Assembly (NCBI RefSeq): GCF_008831285.2
Contig: NC_045141.1
Coordinates: 12,760,106-12,820,105, forward strand
DNA: 60,000 nt
Direction of reading: 5' to 3'
Origin: Nymphaea colorata
Lineage: Eukaryota; Streptophyta; Magnoliopsida; Nymphaeales; Nymphaeaceae
A model generated the notes under the pieces. That model made no database searches. It was not told where the DNA came from and was given only the letters and a program-made list of their open reading frames with translations. Positions within the stretch are counted from its first letter, which is position 1, and each line of letters begins with the position of its first letter. The translations under genes were made by a program, and so were the position numbers. Below, piece after piece: positions 36,901-45,046 of this stretch.

Positions 36901-37456
36901 AAAGTTTTTTTTTTGTTGACAGACATGAAAATTTGCAAAGTGGAAACTTTCACTCATTTGTGTCAGAGGAAGATTCTTGATTTACCAAGTGTGGCCTAGT
37001 GATCTAAATGATTGGTCTGAAGTTTCAGTTTTTCCCTCGTTGCTGCTTGTGTGCTGGTGTAAGTTTGCATGTGCTTCATGCTTTATCAAAAACCTGATCC
37101 TCCTCGAGTAACTTAGACATTGTGATTGTTCAGCTAATGTTGCTTCTTGTACATTAGGATAATGTAAGGCTGTCAAACTAGGGTTAGTTCTTGTTGTTGG
37201 ACTTCACATCCAAAACTGTCCCGTTAGCTACTACTTTCTCCTGAATTTTAGGGCGTTTATCAGGATAGGATGGTCAGTTCTTGCACCACATGAGGAGAGA
37301 AAGTCATAAAGTTCTAACTGTGAGTGTCCATCTTAACATCTGGCGTACTGTTTTGTATTTCAGGAGTATGCTCTGAAGGTCATTGCTGAAACAAATGAGG
37401 CATGGTCTAAGCTGGTAAAACGATCAATTGATGCTGGGGAGCTATCACTGGTGTAA
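13642..37456 (+). CDS. PPA6: Soluble inorganic pyrophosphatase, plastid type, six coding exons
   Basis: Family I pyrophosphatase, hydrolysing pyrophosphate to two phosphates in the stroma and so pulling biosynthetic reactions forward. Exons: 13642-13893, 16560-16720, 16897-16997, 17098-17279, 26182-26280 and 37364-37456. All junctions are GT-AG and in phase, giving 888 nt and 295 aa. Residues 1 to ~53 are Arg/Ser-rich with few acids and resemble a plastid transit peptide ending near C-C-K-A. The mature part starts L-D-Y-R-V-F-F. The active-site signature D-N-D-P-V-D-V is at 168-174, split by intron 3 after the first base of V172. Further acidic metal ligands are expected at D200 and D205 (I-D-E-G-E-L-D-W-K). 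Exon 5 supplies [13 protein letters not shown]. The start is the ATG at 13642; an upstream in-frame TTG was rejected. Intron sizes are 2,666, 176, 100, 8,902 and 11,083 bp; the last two hold nested retrotransposons. The coding sequence itself is intact. The cytosolic isoform was excluded because of the N-terminal extension. Confidence 0.95.
13894..13927 (+). repeat. (CT)n/(CA)n microsatellite abutting the intron 1 donor
   Basis: The exon ends S-G-K-K and the intron begins GTCTCTCTCTCTCTCTCAC, running into CACACA-rich sequence. The GT is used without the usual AAGT context. This intron position (before V-S-P-W-H-D) is the one expected from the protein family, so the site is probably genuine but weak. 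Confidence 0.75.
16270..16472 (+). mobile_element. Solo LTR of the gypsy-derived family, in pyrophosphatase intron 1
   Basis: A 203-bp segment starts TGATAG and ends GTGGCTAACA. It is flanked by the 5-bp direct repeat CATAT at 16265-16269 and 16473-16477. Its right half (TTAGGGCTGAGTGTGTGCG, then GGGGTTTC and GGTGGCTAACA) closely matches the LTR of the element in intron 5. There is no internal region on either side, as expected after LTR-LTR recombination of a full element. The orientation matches the intron 4 copy. Confidence 0.82.
17744..17967 (+). repeat. 5' LTR of the intron 4 gypsy-derived element
   Basis: 224 bp, TGTTAGATACCGG to GGAGGCTAACA, directly followed by the tRNA-Met-like primer-binding site. 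It is homologous to the LTRs at 24683-24877, 27419-27992, 36050-36266 and 16270-16472. Confidence 0.88.
17993..19103 (+). pseudogene. Decayed gag-like remnant of the intron 4 gypsy-derived element
   Basis: A frame just after the primer-binding site encodes a charged, heptad-like stretch (R-I-D-G-W, then [14 protein letters not shown]), similar in style to gypsy gag N-termini. It breaks after ~60 codons and continues in other frames to the copia insertion. Later frames are not recognisable. Confidence 0.4.
19104..19353 (-). repeat. 3' LTR of the intron 4 copia element
   Basis: 250 bp and the left copy in window orientation. It follows the polypurine tract when read on the minus strand and is preceded by the TCTCT target duplication. 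Confidence 0.9.
19588..22672 (-). pseudogene. Broken copia pol (protease, integrase, RT, RNase H)
   Basis: Read from 22672 downward, the frame begins [10 protein letters not shown], the aspartic protease active site (D-S-G). Next come the pre-integrase zinc region with an intact C-D-V-C, an integrase core (R-S-D-N-A-H-E-Y), the R-V-F-G-C-I-C-F integrase C-terminus, and an RT with Y-V-D-D-M-I-V-T-G and R-S-S-A-E-A-E-Y in RNase H. Breaks include a Trp codon changed to TGA at 21680-21678, frame changes near 21800, 21330 and 20620, and further stops. Gag is absent: only about 700 bp of GC-rich leader separates the primer-binding site from the protease. The element cannot be autonomous. Confidence 0.88.
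23389..23637 (-). repeat. 5' LTR of the intron 4 copia element
   Basis: 249 bp and the right copy in window orientation. It adjoins the primer-binding site at 23376-23388 and is followed by TCTCT. Confidence 0.9.
23643..24682 (+). pseudogene. Unrecognised decayed ORF in the 3' half of the intron 4 gypsy-derived element
   Basis: Coding-like but broken frames include an acidic run ([18 protein letters not shown]) and [11 protein letters not shown], followed by a stop. Frame shifts follow. The last frame ends H-L-E-D-K-M-F in front of the polypurine tract. No polymerase motif was found. Confidence 0.4.
24683..24877 (+). repeat. 3' LTR of the intron 4 gypsy-derived element
   Basis: 195 bp, TGTAGATACCGG to GGAGGCTAACA, followed by CGATT. 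Compared with the 5' LTR it lost about 28 bp in the GGATTAGGGTTTGGTTGGG segment and has scattered substitutions. Confidence 0.85.
24897..24931. repeat. (ATT)n microsatellite
   Basis: About 11.7 copies of ATT in intron 4 of the pyrophosphatase gene, 14 bp after the gypsy-derived target duplication. It lies inside a coding-like frame where it would read as poly-isoleucine. Confidence 0.95.
24932..26181 (+). other. Residual intron 4 sequence
   Basis: AT-rich intron DNA between the transposon nest and exon 5. The first 260 bp is open in one frame ([10 protein letters not shown] then [13 protein letters not shown]), which may be relic coding sequence. The rest shows nothing beyond the TACTATTTTAG acceptor. 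Confidence 0.5.
26281..27413 (+). other. Residual intron 5 sequence, 5' part
   Basis: AT-rich intron DNA after the donor GTACAC. A GT/AT-rich patch lies near 27227-27260. No gene or further transposon was recognised. Confidence 0.6.
27419..27992 (-). repeat. 3' LTR of the intron 5 gypsy-derived element, with insertion
   Basis: 574 bp in total. The outer parts align with the 217-bp LTR at 36050-36266. The alignment is broken at GAGAAAACC by the TIR element at 27463-27813. Confidence 0.88.
27463..27813. mobile_element. 351-bp TIR element (MITE-like) inside the LTR
   Basis: Terminal inverted repeats CCTATGTCACACGG (27463-27476) and CCGTGTGACATAGG (27800-27813) are exact complements. The flanks are AAAACC at 27457-27462 and 27814-27819, a 6-bp target duplication. 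The sister LTR at 36050-36266 is a clean empty site (GAGAAAACCCCAAACTCC). The interior has GGGTGCGGATACGG repeats on the left, AT-rich DNA in the middle and CGTGTCGGCGAGTCG on the right. It encodes nothing. Superfamily not assigned. Confidence 0.85.
28037..28462 (-). pseudogene. 3'-terminal ORF fragment of the intron 5 gypsy-derived element
   Basis: A 141-codon open stretch on the element's sense strand, between the copia insertion and the polypurine tract. Its N-terminal side is cut by the copia target site near 28494. The translation (T-G-G-C-T-E-V-S-L, then [10 protein letters not shown]) resembles nothing I can name. In another frame H-L-E-D-K-V-F-S precedes the polypurine tract, as at the end of the intron 4 copy. 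Confidence 0.4.
28495..28736 (+). repeat. 5' LTR of the intron 5 copia element
   Basis: 242 bp. It starts TGATGACGG, with the canonical TGTTGACGG kept in the other LTR, and ends GTGTTTTTACA directly before the primer-binding site. Confidence 0.92.
29168..33505 (+). pseudogene. Copia gag-pol polyprotein with three nonsense codons
   Basis: One frame of 1,446 codons runs from ATG 29168 to a TGA at 33503-33505 in the 3' LTR, with no frameshift. Gag ([11 protein letters not shown]) is followed by a zinc knuckle at 29933-29974 in which the last Cys is Tyr. Protease D-S-G-A starts at 30221. The pre-integrase zinc region has C-D-V-Y instead of C-D-V-C (30728-30730). Integrase contains [14 protein letters not shown] and P-P-Q-N-G-V-A-E. 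The RT Y-V-D-D starts at 32531, and RNase H holds S-S-A-E-A-E-Y-R and D-N-K-S-A-I. Stops are at 31121-31123 (TAG), 32096-32098 (TAG) and 32687-32689 (TAA). The sibling copy has Gln, Trp and Gln codons at these places. Not functional as written. Confidence 0.93.
33500..33740 (+). repeat. 3' LTR of the intron 5 copia element
   Basis: 241 bp, TGTTGACGG to GTGTTTCTACA, after the polypurine tract and followed by ACCTC. Confidence 0.92.
34485..35129 (-). pseudogene. Unrecognised internal ORF of the intron 5 gypsy-derived element
   Basis: A 214-codon open frame on the element's sense strand with Lys/Glu-rich segments. No reverse transcriptase, integrase or protease motif is visible. It may be a diverged gag/pol remnant or captured sequence. 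Its openness could be chance. Confidence 0.3.
35508..35999 (-). CDS. Gag-like coiled-coil ORF of the gypsy-derived element
   Basis: Read on the minus strand from ATG 35999, shortly after the primer-binding site: 163 aa, [11 protein letters not shown] start. The N-terminal ~60 residues are heptad-like ([12 protein letters not shown]) and the [13 protein letters not shown] motif suggests a coiled coil. A 10-residue tandem repeat (P-L-G-R-K-E-K-T-L) follows, then a second helical stretch ([12 protein letters not shown]). The position and style fit the N-terminal region of gypsy gag. No zinc knuckle was seen. Gag identity is inference. Confidence 0.45.
   Translation of the reverse strand: MAMDALQKHTKESIEALGQRLQMVERHRWEMDGTIPAVLSKQQSLTTMMQELLQRGKNSNSPSTERAGTKSYRPAGGEHRPPPLGRKEKTLPPLGRKEKTLSSIGKDIGRSTGWEAMIAEYRQMRLMLEELLGKKLIKVALSRREVHTQATIDSETSNGEWEE
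35698..35757. repeat. 30-bp perfect tandem duplication
   Basis: Two copies of a 30-bp unit (35698-35727 and 35728-35757) inside the gag-like ORF. The unit length is a multiple of three, so it adds 10 residues without breaking the frame. Confidence 0.9.
36050..36266 (-). repeat. 5' LTR of the intron 5 gypsy-derived element
   Basis: 217 bp, TGTTAGCCACC to TTATCTAACA in + orientation, adjacent to the primer-binding site complement at 36036-36048 and followed by the CATAT duplication. It is the uninterrupted version of the LTR at 27419-27992. Confidence 0.9.
36272..37363 (+). other. Residual intron 5 sequence, 3' part
   Basis: AT-rich intron DNA ending in the acceptor TTTTGTATTTCAG before exon 6. 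No further transposon ends or ORF of interest were seen. Confidence 0.6.
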
Positions 37457-39984
37457 TCACACTAGGAAGGCTTGCTCATAGCTGCTCGTAAGCGCATATT
37501 CAATTTTTATGGTGAGGAGGTTATTTTTTGTTGATGCAGAGCCATAGTAGATTCTATGGTGTTTCACCTCAAACCTAGTCTCCAACTTCCGCACCTTTTT
37601 GTACTTCTATAATTATTTATGCAATAATAATGGTTTCTTTCAAAGGCTTCATCTTTACTATACAAGCTTAGCTGATTGTGATGGTGAATGGGCAGGGTTG
37701 TACTGCAAATAATTATGTTTGTTCATCAGGGAGACTTGGTTGTTCTGGGAGTCAGGCTCTAGCTTGCAAGTTTTCTTGCTGGATGGCTAACCTGTCCTCC
37801 CTGGTGATCATAAATTTTGATAGATGTAGTTCTAAATTGGAAAATGAAAATGAATTCTTGTGCACGGAGTTCAAACGTAACCTACAATTTCATCACCACA
37901 TCAGTTGGAAAGAATGCGTTTATGACCTTGCATTCAAGTAGAAATTCTATTTTCTTGCATTGGTATGAATTGATTTTAAGTTTATGAAATTGCAAATTCC
38001 ATAAGTTATTAGAGTATTTCTTTAATTTGGTATATGATGGAGTTGACATGCTTCAAAATATTGCAAGAGAAATCAAGTCGCTACATCGCATTATTCACGA
38101 GTATCTATTCAGAATAATGTTGAACCATGTCCGGAGAATATAGTTGCATTTCCAAATTTTTATTTTGCAATGCAATGCTTGGAGAAGGCTGGTGTAGCCA
38201 AACAGCCTTGGAGAAACAGCAATGCTTGTGTTGATGATAGCAAGAATTTTTTCTGGAACGCACATTTTGAGAAGAATTAATTGCTACTAGTCAAAACAGT
38301 AAAAAAAAAATCCTGAAGCTTTCTATCATTAAAGAATGTGGAGCTTCAAATCCAGGGATCTAAAATCTTCAGTGATCTATCATCACGGTGCCACTGTAAA
38401 CAAACATGGCCTGAAGTTCTTTTTGAAGAATTTTACGACATTAATATGTGTTTTTTAAAATCTTCTTGATGCTTCGTCTGTTTTCCTCGAATCTTAGTCT
38501 TAATCTCCTTCTTTCATCAAACAGGACATGAGGTTTTGACCCTTTAAGCTAGACTTCGGGTGAGTAGGAGTCTAAACTCAGTGCTCGAGTTTCTAAGGTA
38601 GATTTTGGGTGAGTATGAGCTTAATCTCACTGTCCGAGTGAAAGCCGAAATCTTCTCATTTTCCTCTCCCTTGAAGGTTTAAGGTTGCTTTTGGTGTTTA
38701 GAAATAATGCTTTTGTTATGCTTCAACTTATCACTGTTTTTTTTTTTTTTGTTGCGTGACACTATATAGTTCAAAATGAAGATTCTTTGCTTACCAATCT
38801 CCATATAGAAATCCACTCTAAAACTAAATGTAGATACCCAGTCAAACATGGCCTAAAAATTATTTTAACAATGGCAGAAGTCAGCTTCGGATAGAAACCA
38901 ATTCATTGGCCATAATAGAAAAGGTTACATACTCGATCAATTTCTTCGAGTCATGATGTCCTCATCCTGTCTTCATTTAGTAGGAATGTCTACATAGCCA
39001 TTAGTTTTCTTTTGGAAAACCACATGCTGCCCCGATACAAGCGGGGAACACCCATTGGATTATGGCAACTTGTTTTGTGTTTGGACAGGTAAAAAGGAAA
39101 AACAACTAATTGAAGTTTTCAAATCCGGTGGTTGGTTTTGATGGGTTTGAAGTTTCAATCCATTTGGTTAGACTTGAACCAAGATCTTCATGGATCCGGA
39201 CATTGTATCTGACCTTTTTGGGACAGGTGCTGAATCCAAAACTTCGTGCCACAATCTAAAAAATGTATCAAAATCAGAAACAACTTTGTTGTTTAATTAT
39301 TTATATACTGAAACGATTAGTTAAACAATATTATTGCATGATCATAAATAAAAAAAGGTTAAATACTATACCTCCAGAAATTTATTTAGAATTGGCATCT
39401 CAATTTCGGGTTTGAATTGGTGGACTCATTCAGGCAGGCAGGTAGGCGTCTTTTGTGAATGCATGTTTGTACAAGAGTTTCTTCACAAGGAAAATGTATG
39501 AGTAAATGAAAATCTCGGTCCAGATAAAAACTAAATGCGAGGATTTTTGTTTTATCATGGAGAAAGTCACAATGATTGAAGTTGGTAAGGCTGGGCATCA
39601 TTTTCCTATGCGGGTCTGCATGTGTTATTACAGATTTATACATTGTGCACTATCTGAGGGATAAGCCTACAATTATGATCAATTGGGTTTGGTCCAATTG
39701 TCATTTCTGTGAGTATAAGTGATGTCAAACATGTGGATATTAGATATAAAGTTTGGATTGGTGGGCAGGATCTAGAAATTCAGTATAAATATATAATAGT
39801 AGTCCTTCATAGCTTTAAGATGAGTTTTTATAAAAAAGAGACTACTTTATGTAAACACTGAGGAAGACACAGCCCCAAATCGATACACTGCAACTTTTTT
39901 TCTTAAATTTTGGCAAGGTAGTTTATCTTTCATTGTTTGTGTTCTTTATTTTTCTTCAATAAAGGAAGGGAGGCCTTAGATTTA

Positions 39985-40195
39985 GAGGCGGAGATAGGAA
40001 TTTTTCTTTGCAAGGAGGGCTGCACTATATTTTTAAGATTTTAACAGGGGTAAAAATATAATTTGTCAAAAATTTTATATACGTTAATCTTTTTTTTTTA
40101 AAAGAAAAATTTACATGTAAATTTTTGGACTTTTTGAAACTTGAGGGGCCATGGCCCTGCTGGCCCTCTTGCCTTGGCCCCTTCTCAGTCCCAAC
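39985..40195. mobile_element. hAT-like non-autonomous element debris
   Basis: GAGGCGGAGATAGGAATTT on the left, AATTTTTGGACTTTTT-type AT-rich interior and GGGGCCATGGCCCTGCTGGCC on the right follow the plan of common plant hAT-derived elements (AGTGGCGGAGCC ends, GGGGCC near the edge). Clean inverted repeats and a target duplication were not found, so boundaries are approximate. Confidence 0.4.
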
Positions 40196-40994
40196 ATATT
40201 TGCATGTGAAGCGAAAGTTCCATCTTCCACATTAAGGTAACTTTTGCATTTTTTTTTTTGATAGGAAACTTCATTTGTTCTTATTATTGAGTTCAATTTG
40301 AAGGTGAATCAGCTTTAAACAAAAACGTGAATTAGAAATAAACTCTTCAAAAGATCGACCAATGTAATAAATGTACAAAATATAAAATATTACTGTTTTA
40401 AAGAATGACTTCGTATCACATGCTGCCCATGTGGGCCAAAAGTCCGCATCATTCAGGAAAGCGATACAGCATAAATGGCCAGAATATGAAACAAAATTCT
40501 AAAAAAGAAAAAGAAAAAAGGTACAATGATAAGATAGGTGAATGCATGCCCAAAAGCCGGGCATGAAGGTTCCTCCAATGATAGGCTGATTAGAAATAAC
40601 AGAAAGGAGCTCATATTTAGATATTTTACATTTAGCTGCTACAATTAGTTATCAAATGAGAAGTCTCGGGGCAAGCTACGTAAACTTTGGAAATTGAATT
40701 GGTTCGTCGGTGCTACGGAATAAGCTGGCAGTTTGTGAGAGGCGATACCTCTTTATCTTATCCTTTATCCTTTAGGTCTAGAGTTGCTTCAGGGTTTAGG
40801 TAATCTTATGATACACTTTTTAATTCGAATTCGAATGTTGCACATATCACCTTCTGTCTTAAGATGATTAGCATCTATGAAAATTGAATTAAAGACTCAG
40901 ATAATCAAGCCAACCACTTATATTATGCCCCTTCAAGCTGTTCCTAGAGATACACTAATTGGTAACTAGTTTCAAGAGAGAAAAATGAATATAA

Positions 40995-41002
<8 letters not shown>

Positions 41003-41066
<64 letters not shown>
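41003..41066. repeat. (AT)n microsatellite, about 32 copies
   Basis: Uninterrupted alternating AT run, able to form a cruciform or hairpin and likely length-polymorphic. The surrounding DNA is intergenic. Confidence 0.97.
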
Positions 41067-41072
<6 letters not shown>

Positions 41073-43126
41073 GAACAAATGCAAATGTTTTAAAAGTAAC
41101 AAAAAATAAAGCCCATTCACCTTCTATAAACATTTACCTGGTTAAAACAGGGCCCGATACATGGCATATGATTACATTTATACTTTATGGACAGTGGTGG
41201 AGCAAAAAAGAATTAGTTGGAGTGGCACCTGCTTAGAAACATTAAAAACAGATTTGGAGGTACACCTATACATGTATGTATGAAAGCAAATATTAAATTT
41301 CTCAATGTAAAAATAAAAGAATTTTAAAGAGCTGTGTGGGCAGTTGCCCACACCAACCCATATGTGGGTAGCCCACTGTTTAAGAGAAGTCAAACTGGAC
41401 TGAGAATCCATAAATGGGGCTCACCTGCGATGCTACTGGAAGGTTCATCGAACTGGGACGGAATAGAGGCGTTGATCCAATACCCCGGGCGCCAACAGAA
41501 ACGACTGCTACCAAAACTTTATGTTTCTTCGATTGCGTCCGTGGAAATGCATGTGGTTGTTGTTGCTTATTGTTCCGCCAACCTCGGCTTTGGCCCATAT
41601 AATTAAAGCTCCATAGGCAGCTAGTCGGTGGTTTAAATCTTAAAAGCTCATTTTTTTTTAAATATGTCGAAATCATGCAATGAAATAATTCTCTCTGTTT
41701 TCAAGTCTAAATCTAACAAGTTGGAAGAAATTTTCCAGACAAAGGCAAAGTTTATGTCGACTTTTGAATTCAAATTCCGAATCTGATTCAAACCCGACTT
41801 TTAAATTCACAACCAAATGCAAATCCGACTTTTAAATATACAATTGAATGATATAAGATATTTATTTAAAACTAAATTCGAATGTGATAGGTACGTTTAC
41901 TTGAATTAGAATTCGAATGCAATCTAACGTTATTTTCTAATTTTTTTAGTATTTGGTTTTTTGAAGCAATTTGGTTGGACATCAGATTTGATTTGAGTCT
42001 TATCCGTCGGCATCCCACCAAGCTTTGAACCAAAGCAACCAATTTATTAAATTAATTTAAGAAACGAGATAATTTAAAAAAAAAAAAGAGAGTCGAAATA
42101 CGTCAAGATTTAGACAGCGTTTGGATGATATCTTCCAAGAACGTCATTTCCTGACAATCAGGTTTTGTAAAAGCTTGGTTTTTAAAAATTAAATTTGTGT
42201 TTTCACTATCACTCAAACGTGTCGTAATCGGCAAAACGATATTTTATTTTCCAAAAAACTGTAGGATGTCATCCAACACATATATGATGTCATCCAAACA
42301 CATCAGAGAGCAACAATTCTAGCAATTCGCATTTTATACGTGAGCTGTCATGGATGCCATTAGCGGCCGTAGTTTTTTTCCTTGCACCTCCAAAACAGTG
42401 ACAAAACTTTTTCTTCCACTCCTGAACACTCGGTGATTTTCTCGCCATAAGAAAAAGAGTCACGCAATGGAGTGACCCCTCTCATTGCCAAGGGCAAGTT
42501 TCATCTGGTTGCTTGGGCACTGCTTCCGTTCATCTTCGTCATCAAGAACAAGTTTCTCCCCTAAATCCGCGAGGAAATCGGAGCTCCTCTTCCGAATTTC
42601 TTCCTTTTGAACATGTCAAGTCTTGAACAATTCAAGATTTTAACGTATGATTGACTTGTGTGTGCTGAAGAGAGAGATAGAGAGGCATAACACATGAAAA
42701 TTTTCTCCAATCTTCAAAATGGGGGAATTTCCCCATGAAGGTATCGAGACAAAGGAGCTGGAAGGGAAGAACAAGCCATATCAGATGTTTCTTTTCCGTT
42801 TTCTAATACGCATCTAAGGAATCTTTTCCCCAAGCTTCTGATCTGGTCAATCAAACGCGTGGGAACGATTGAACCGATTCAGACCAACAGAGACGAGAGA
42901 TGAGACCCATAGAAATGAACTCTTAACGCCTCACATTCCCTAAAAATTTTCCCAATAGGAAAACGATCAGCCGATATCGTAATTGTGTTCGTTCAGTCCA
43001 GCAAGCACTTTACTGTCTATAGTCTATACATTTTCCTTTCGATTAAAGGAAAGCAGAAGCCACACACAGTGGAAGGGTAACAACAACCGCTACAGGGAGA
43101 ATTTACAGGGAAGGCGTTTAGCAACC

Positions 43127-43351
43127 CTAGCAGTTCTCCAGAGTCCTCACGAACCTCTCCTCGAAGCATCGACCCTCCCGTTCGTCTTCGTCGCTCCTGG
43201 CCGGCGGTCGAAGCAGGTCCCGGAGCCGCTTCCCGGCGATCGAAGCAGCGAAATGGCGCCGATCCTTACCGCCGGAGGTCTGCGCACCGCTACCCGGGGT
43301 CGCGTGCTTCGCGTCGTAGAACAGCGTCAGCATCGCTGCCGTCGGCGACAT
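43127..43351 (-). CDS. Hypothetical 74-aa protein or first exon, GC-rich
   Basis: On the minus strand an ATG at 43351 opens a 74-codon frame (M-S-P-T-A-A-M-L-T-L-F-Y-D-A-K start). It lies in a sharply GC-rich island (about 43120-43800) in otherwise AT-rich DNA. A TATA-like ATAAATA near 43535 and a pyrimidine-rich leader precede it. A good donor, GGCG/GTAAGG, occurs after about 28 codons, so only the first part may be coding, with later exons not found. I do not recognise the protein. It may instead be a gene fragment. Confidence 0.35.
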   Translation of the reverse strand: MSPTAAMLTLFYDAKHATPGSGAQTSGGKDRRHFAASIAGKRLRDLLRPPARSDEDEREGRCFEERFVRTLENC

Positions 43352-44115
43352 TCCGATCAGATCTGGGAGAAACAAAAACAGGAAGCGTCCGGAGTGCGAG
43401 GGAAAGGAGATAAGAGAGAGAAGAAGGCGGTGACTGATGAAGACGAGGCGCGAGGCAGGGCTTTATGGAGGCGAGAGGAGGACGGAAACCCTGGGGCGAG
43501 TTCAGAAAACCATTGGAGAGAGTTCATATTTATCTGCTGAATTTTTCTGAATTTCCGTTCGTCCCCGATGGAGCAGAAAGCCGGGAGGGCCTCCGAGAAA
43601 CTGTGGGCGGAGGCTTTTCCTGCCGCTGGTTTCGGGGGGCAACCGGGGAAAGCGGAGGAGCCGCGCGTTTTTCCGTTTCTGTGGGTGAGATCGGATTCAG
43701 GCCGTCGATCTTAGGGTTTTCACGGTGGAGATGGGGTCGAGCTAGTCGTTTGGGGGTTGGTAGGGACGCTCCGATGGAAACCTGTGGGATCTGTCGTACA
43801 ATAATCCAGTGTCCATCTACCCCACTTGTGGACGCCACGCGCGCTCTGACACGTATGCATTTTTTTTGTTGTTTTGTTATCTCGGAACGAATGAATCTGC
43901 TGGAGAATTCCATCGACGCCATTTGCGAGGATGCTCGGAAAATTTTAGCCGAGTCTCCCTCTTTCAGTCAGTGGTATGGGTGTATTTCTAATCCCACTAT
44001 TTCTAATGAGTCAATTTCACCGTACTCGAAAATTCATGCTACATGTTATATGTTAGATACCATATATGTGTAATATTAGATTGAGGTAAATCAGATTTGG
44101 AATCGACTGACTGAC
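43352..44115. other. GC-rich island and flank
   Basis: A GC-rich block with overlapping ORFs on both strands, probably the promoter/leader side of the minus-strand ORF. On the + strand, a 60-codon frame from ATG 43891 (M-N-L-L-E-N-S-I-D-A-I-C-E-D-A-R) looks mildly coding-like but has no support from neighbours. Confidence 0.35.
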
Positions 44116-44500
44116 TGGGGATCTCAATATATTCGATTTGAATCGGATATCGGACCGATTCGATCCGAAAAAACGGATATGGATAAAAATTTAATATCCG
44201 ATTAACAAATCGGATTGGATTCGGATACAGATTCAGATCGAATTCATTTTTAGACAAATATCCTCTATCTAATACTTAGAAAATGGCAAAATCTGATTCA
44301 AAACTCGGATTCGGATTCGGATATAAATATAAAAATCGGATTCGAATCGGATTCGGATTGTAAAATCGGATTTCGGATTCGGATATGACTTTGATTTATT
44401 CGAATTTGAATCTGAATCCGAATCCGAATATATGAATATCCGAAAAAACAGATATGATTAAAGATGTATCCGATCCGAATCCGACCCGTTGACATCCCTA
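44116..44500. mobile_element. 385-bp short TIR element, copy 1
   Basis: It begins TGGGGATCTCAATATATT and ends GTTGACATCCCTA, with similar but imperfect inverted ends. The interior is packed with GATTCGGAT and AATCGGAT motifs and encodes nothing. The same-orientation copy at 45047-45430 has nearly the same length. No convincing target duplication flanks this copy. Confidence 0.65.
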
Positions 44501-45046
44501 GATGTGAGATTCTATGATATCTGAGATCTCCGGTGATCTTTAATCACCTAAGATCTCAAGTCCGTGAACCTTCACTCCTTGCCTCGGATTCGGATCCACG
44601 ATTCTGGACCTCCACACCTTCCCCTGGATTCGGATCTTGGATCTCAAATCCACACTTTTTACACTACATAGATCTCAAATCTAAGTTAGTAAGGTCCCTT
44701 GTTTGTTTAAAACGGTGAATCTCACGTCAAGTGAAATTCAGATCAGTCTTTGATCAGGGTATAGAACACCGACTATTTGCCCAGGATCCTACAGTTAGAA
44801 CTTAGGTGCGATGGAACGAGTGTATGTTCGGTCACCCATGTGCTCGTTATATTCGACCGCAGATTTGGTGTTGGTATGTGATGGGCATACAATTCATGTC
44901 CATTAAAAGGGGTTTATGGCAGTGGCAGAGATTGATGGTGGCGAATGTAAGTCATGGTGGGCACCAGCCCATCAAAAATTTATTAGACAAACTGACAAAT
45001 GACATTATAATATCTTAAAAATTATGTCCAATGCCCATATTAGACC
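44501..45046. repeat. Region with dispersed AGATCTCAAATCC-type repeats
   Basis: GAGATCTCCGGTGATCT and AAGATCTCAAGTCCGTG near 44520-44575 resemble GAGATCGGCAGTGATCT and GGATCTCAAACCCATGG near 46180-46220. This suggests two diverged copies of one repeat family. Past 44920, CAGTGGCAGAG and GGTGGGCACCAGCCC recall hAT-type ends. Boundaries are unclear. Confidence 0.35.

Larger units (their letters stand above)
37457..43126. other. Gene-poor intergenic region
   Basis: It begins with the pyrophosphatase 3' UTR, where AATAAT-like signals occur near 37622-37630. The rest is AT-rich with no ORF resembling a known family. A weakly duplicated stretch (TGGGTGAGTAGGAG and TGGGTGAGTATGAG) lies at 38549-38640. 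hAT-like debris and an (AT)n tract are listed separately. Confidence 0.6.

Noticed and set aside
42476-42571. Short hydrophobic frame (K-F-H-L-V-A-W-A-L-L-P-F-I-F-V-I)
   Set aside because: No in-frame ATG or splice support and about 30 codons only; likely chance.
43256-43540. + strand ORF starting M-A-P-I-L-T-A-G-G-L in the GC-rich island
   Set aside because: Arg-rich, low-complexity product with no domain; the GC-rich island opens frames on both strands and promoter-like signals favour the minus strand.
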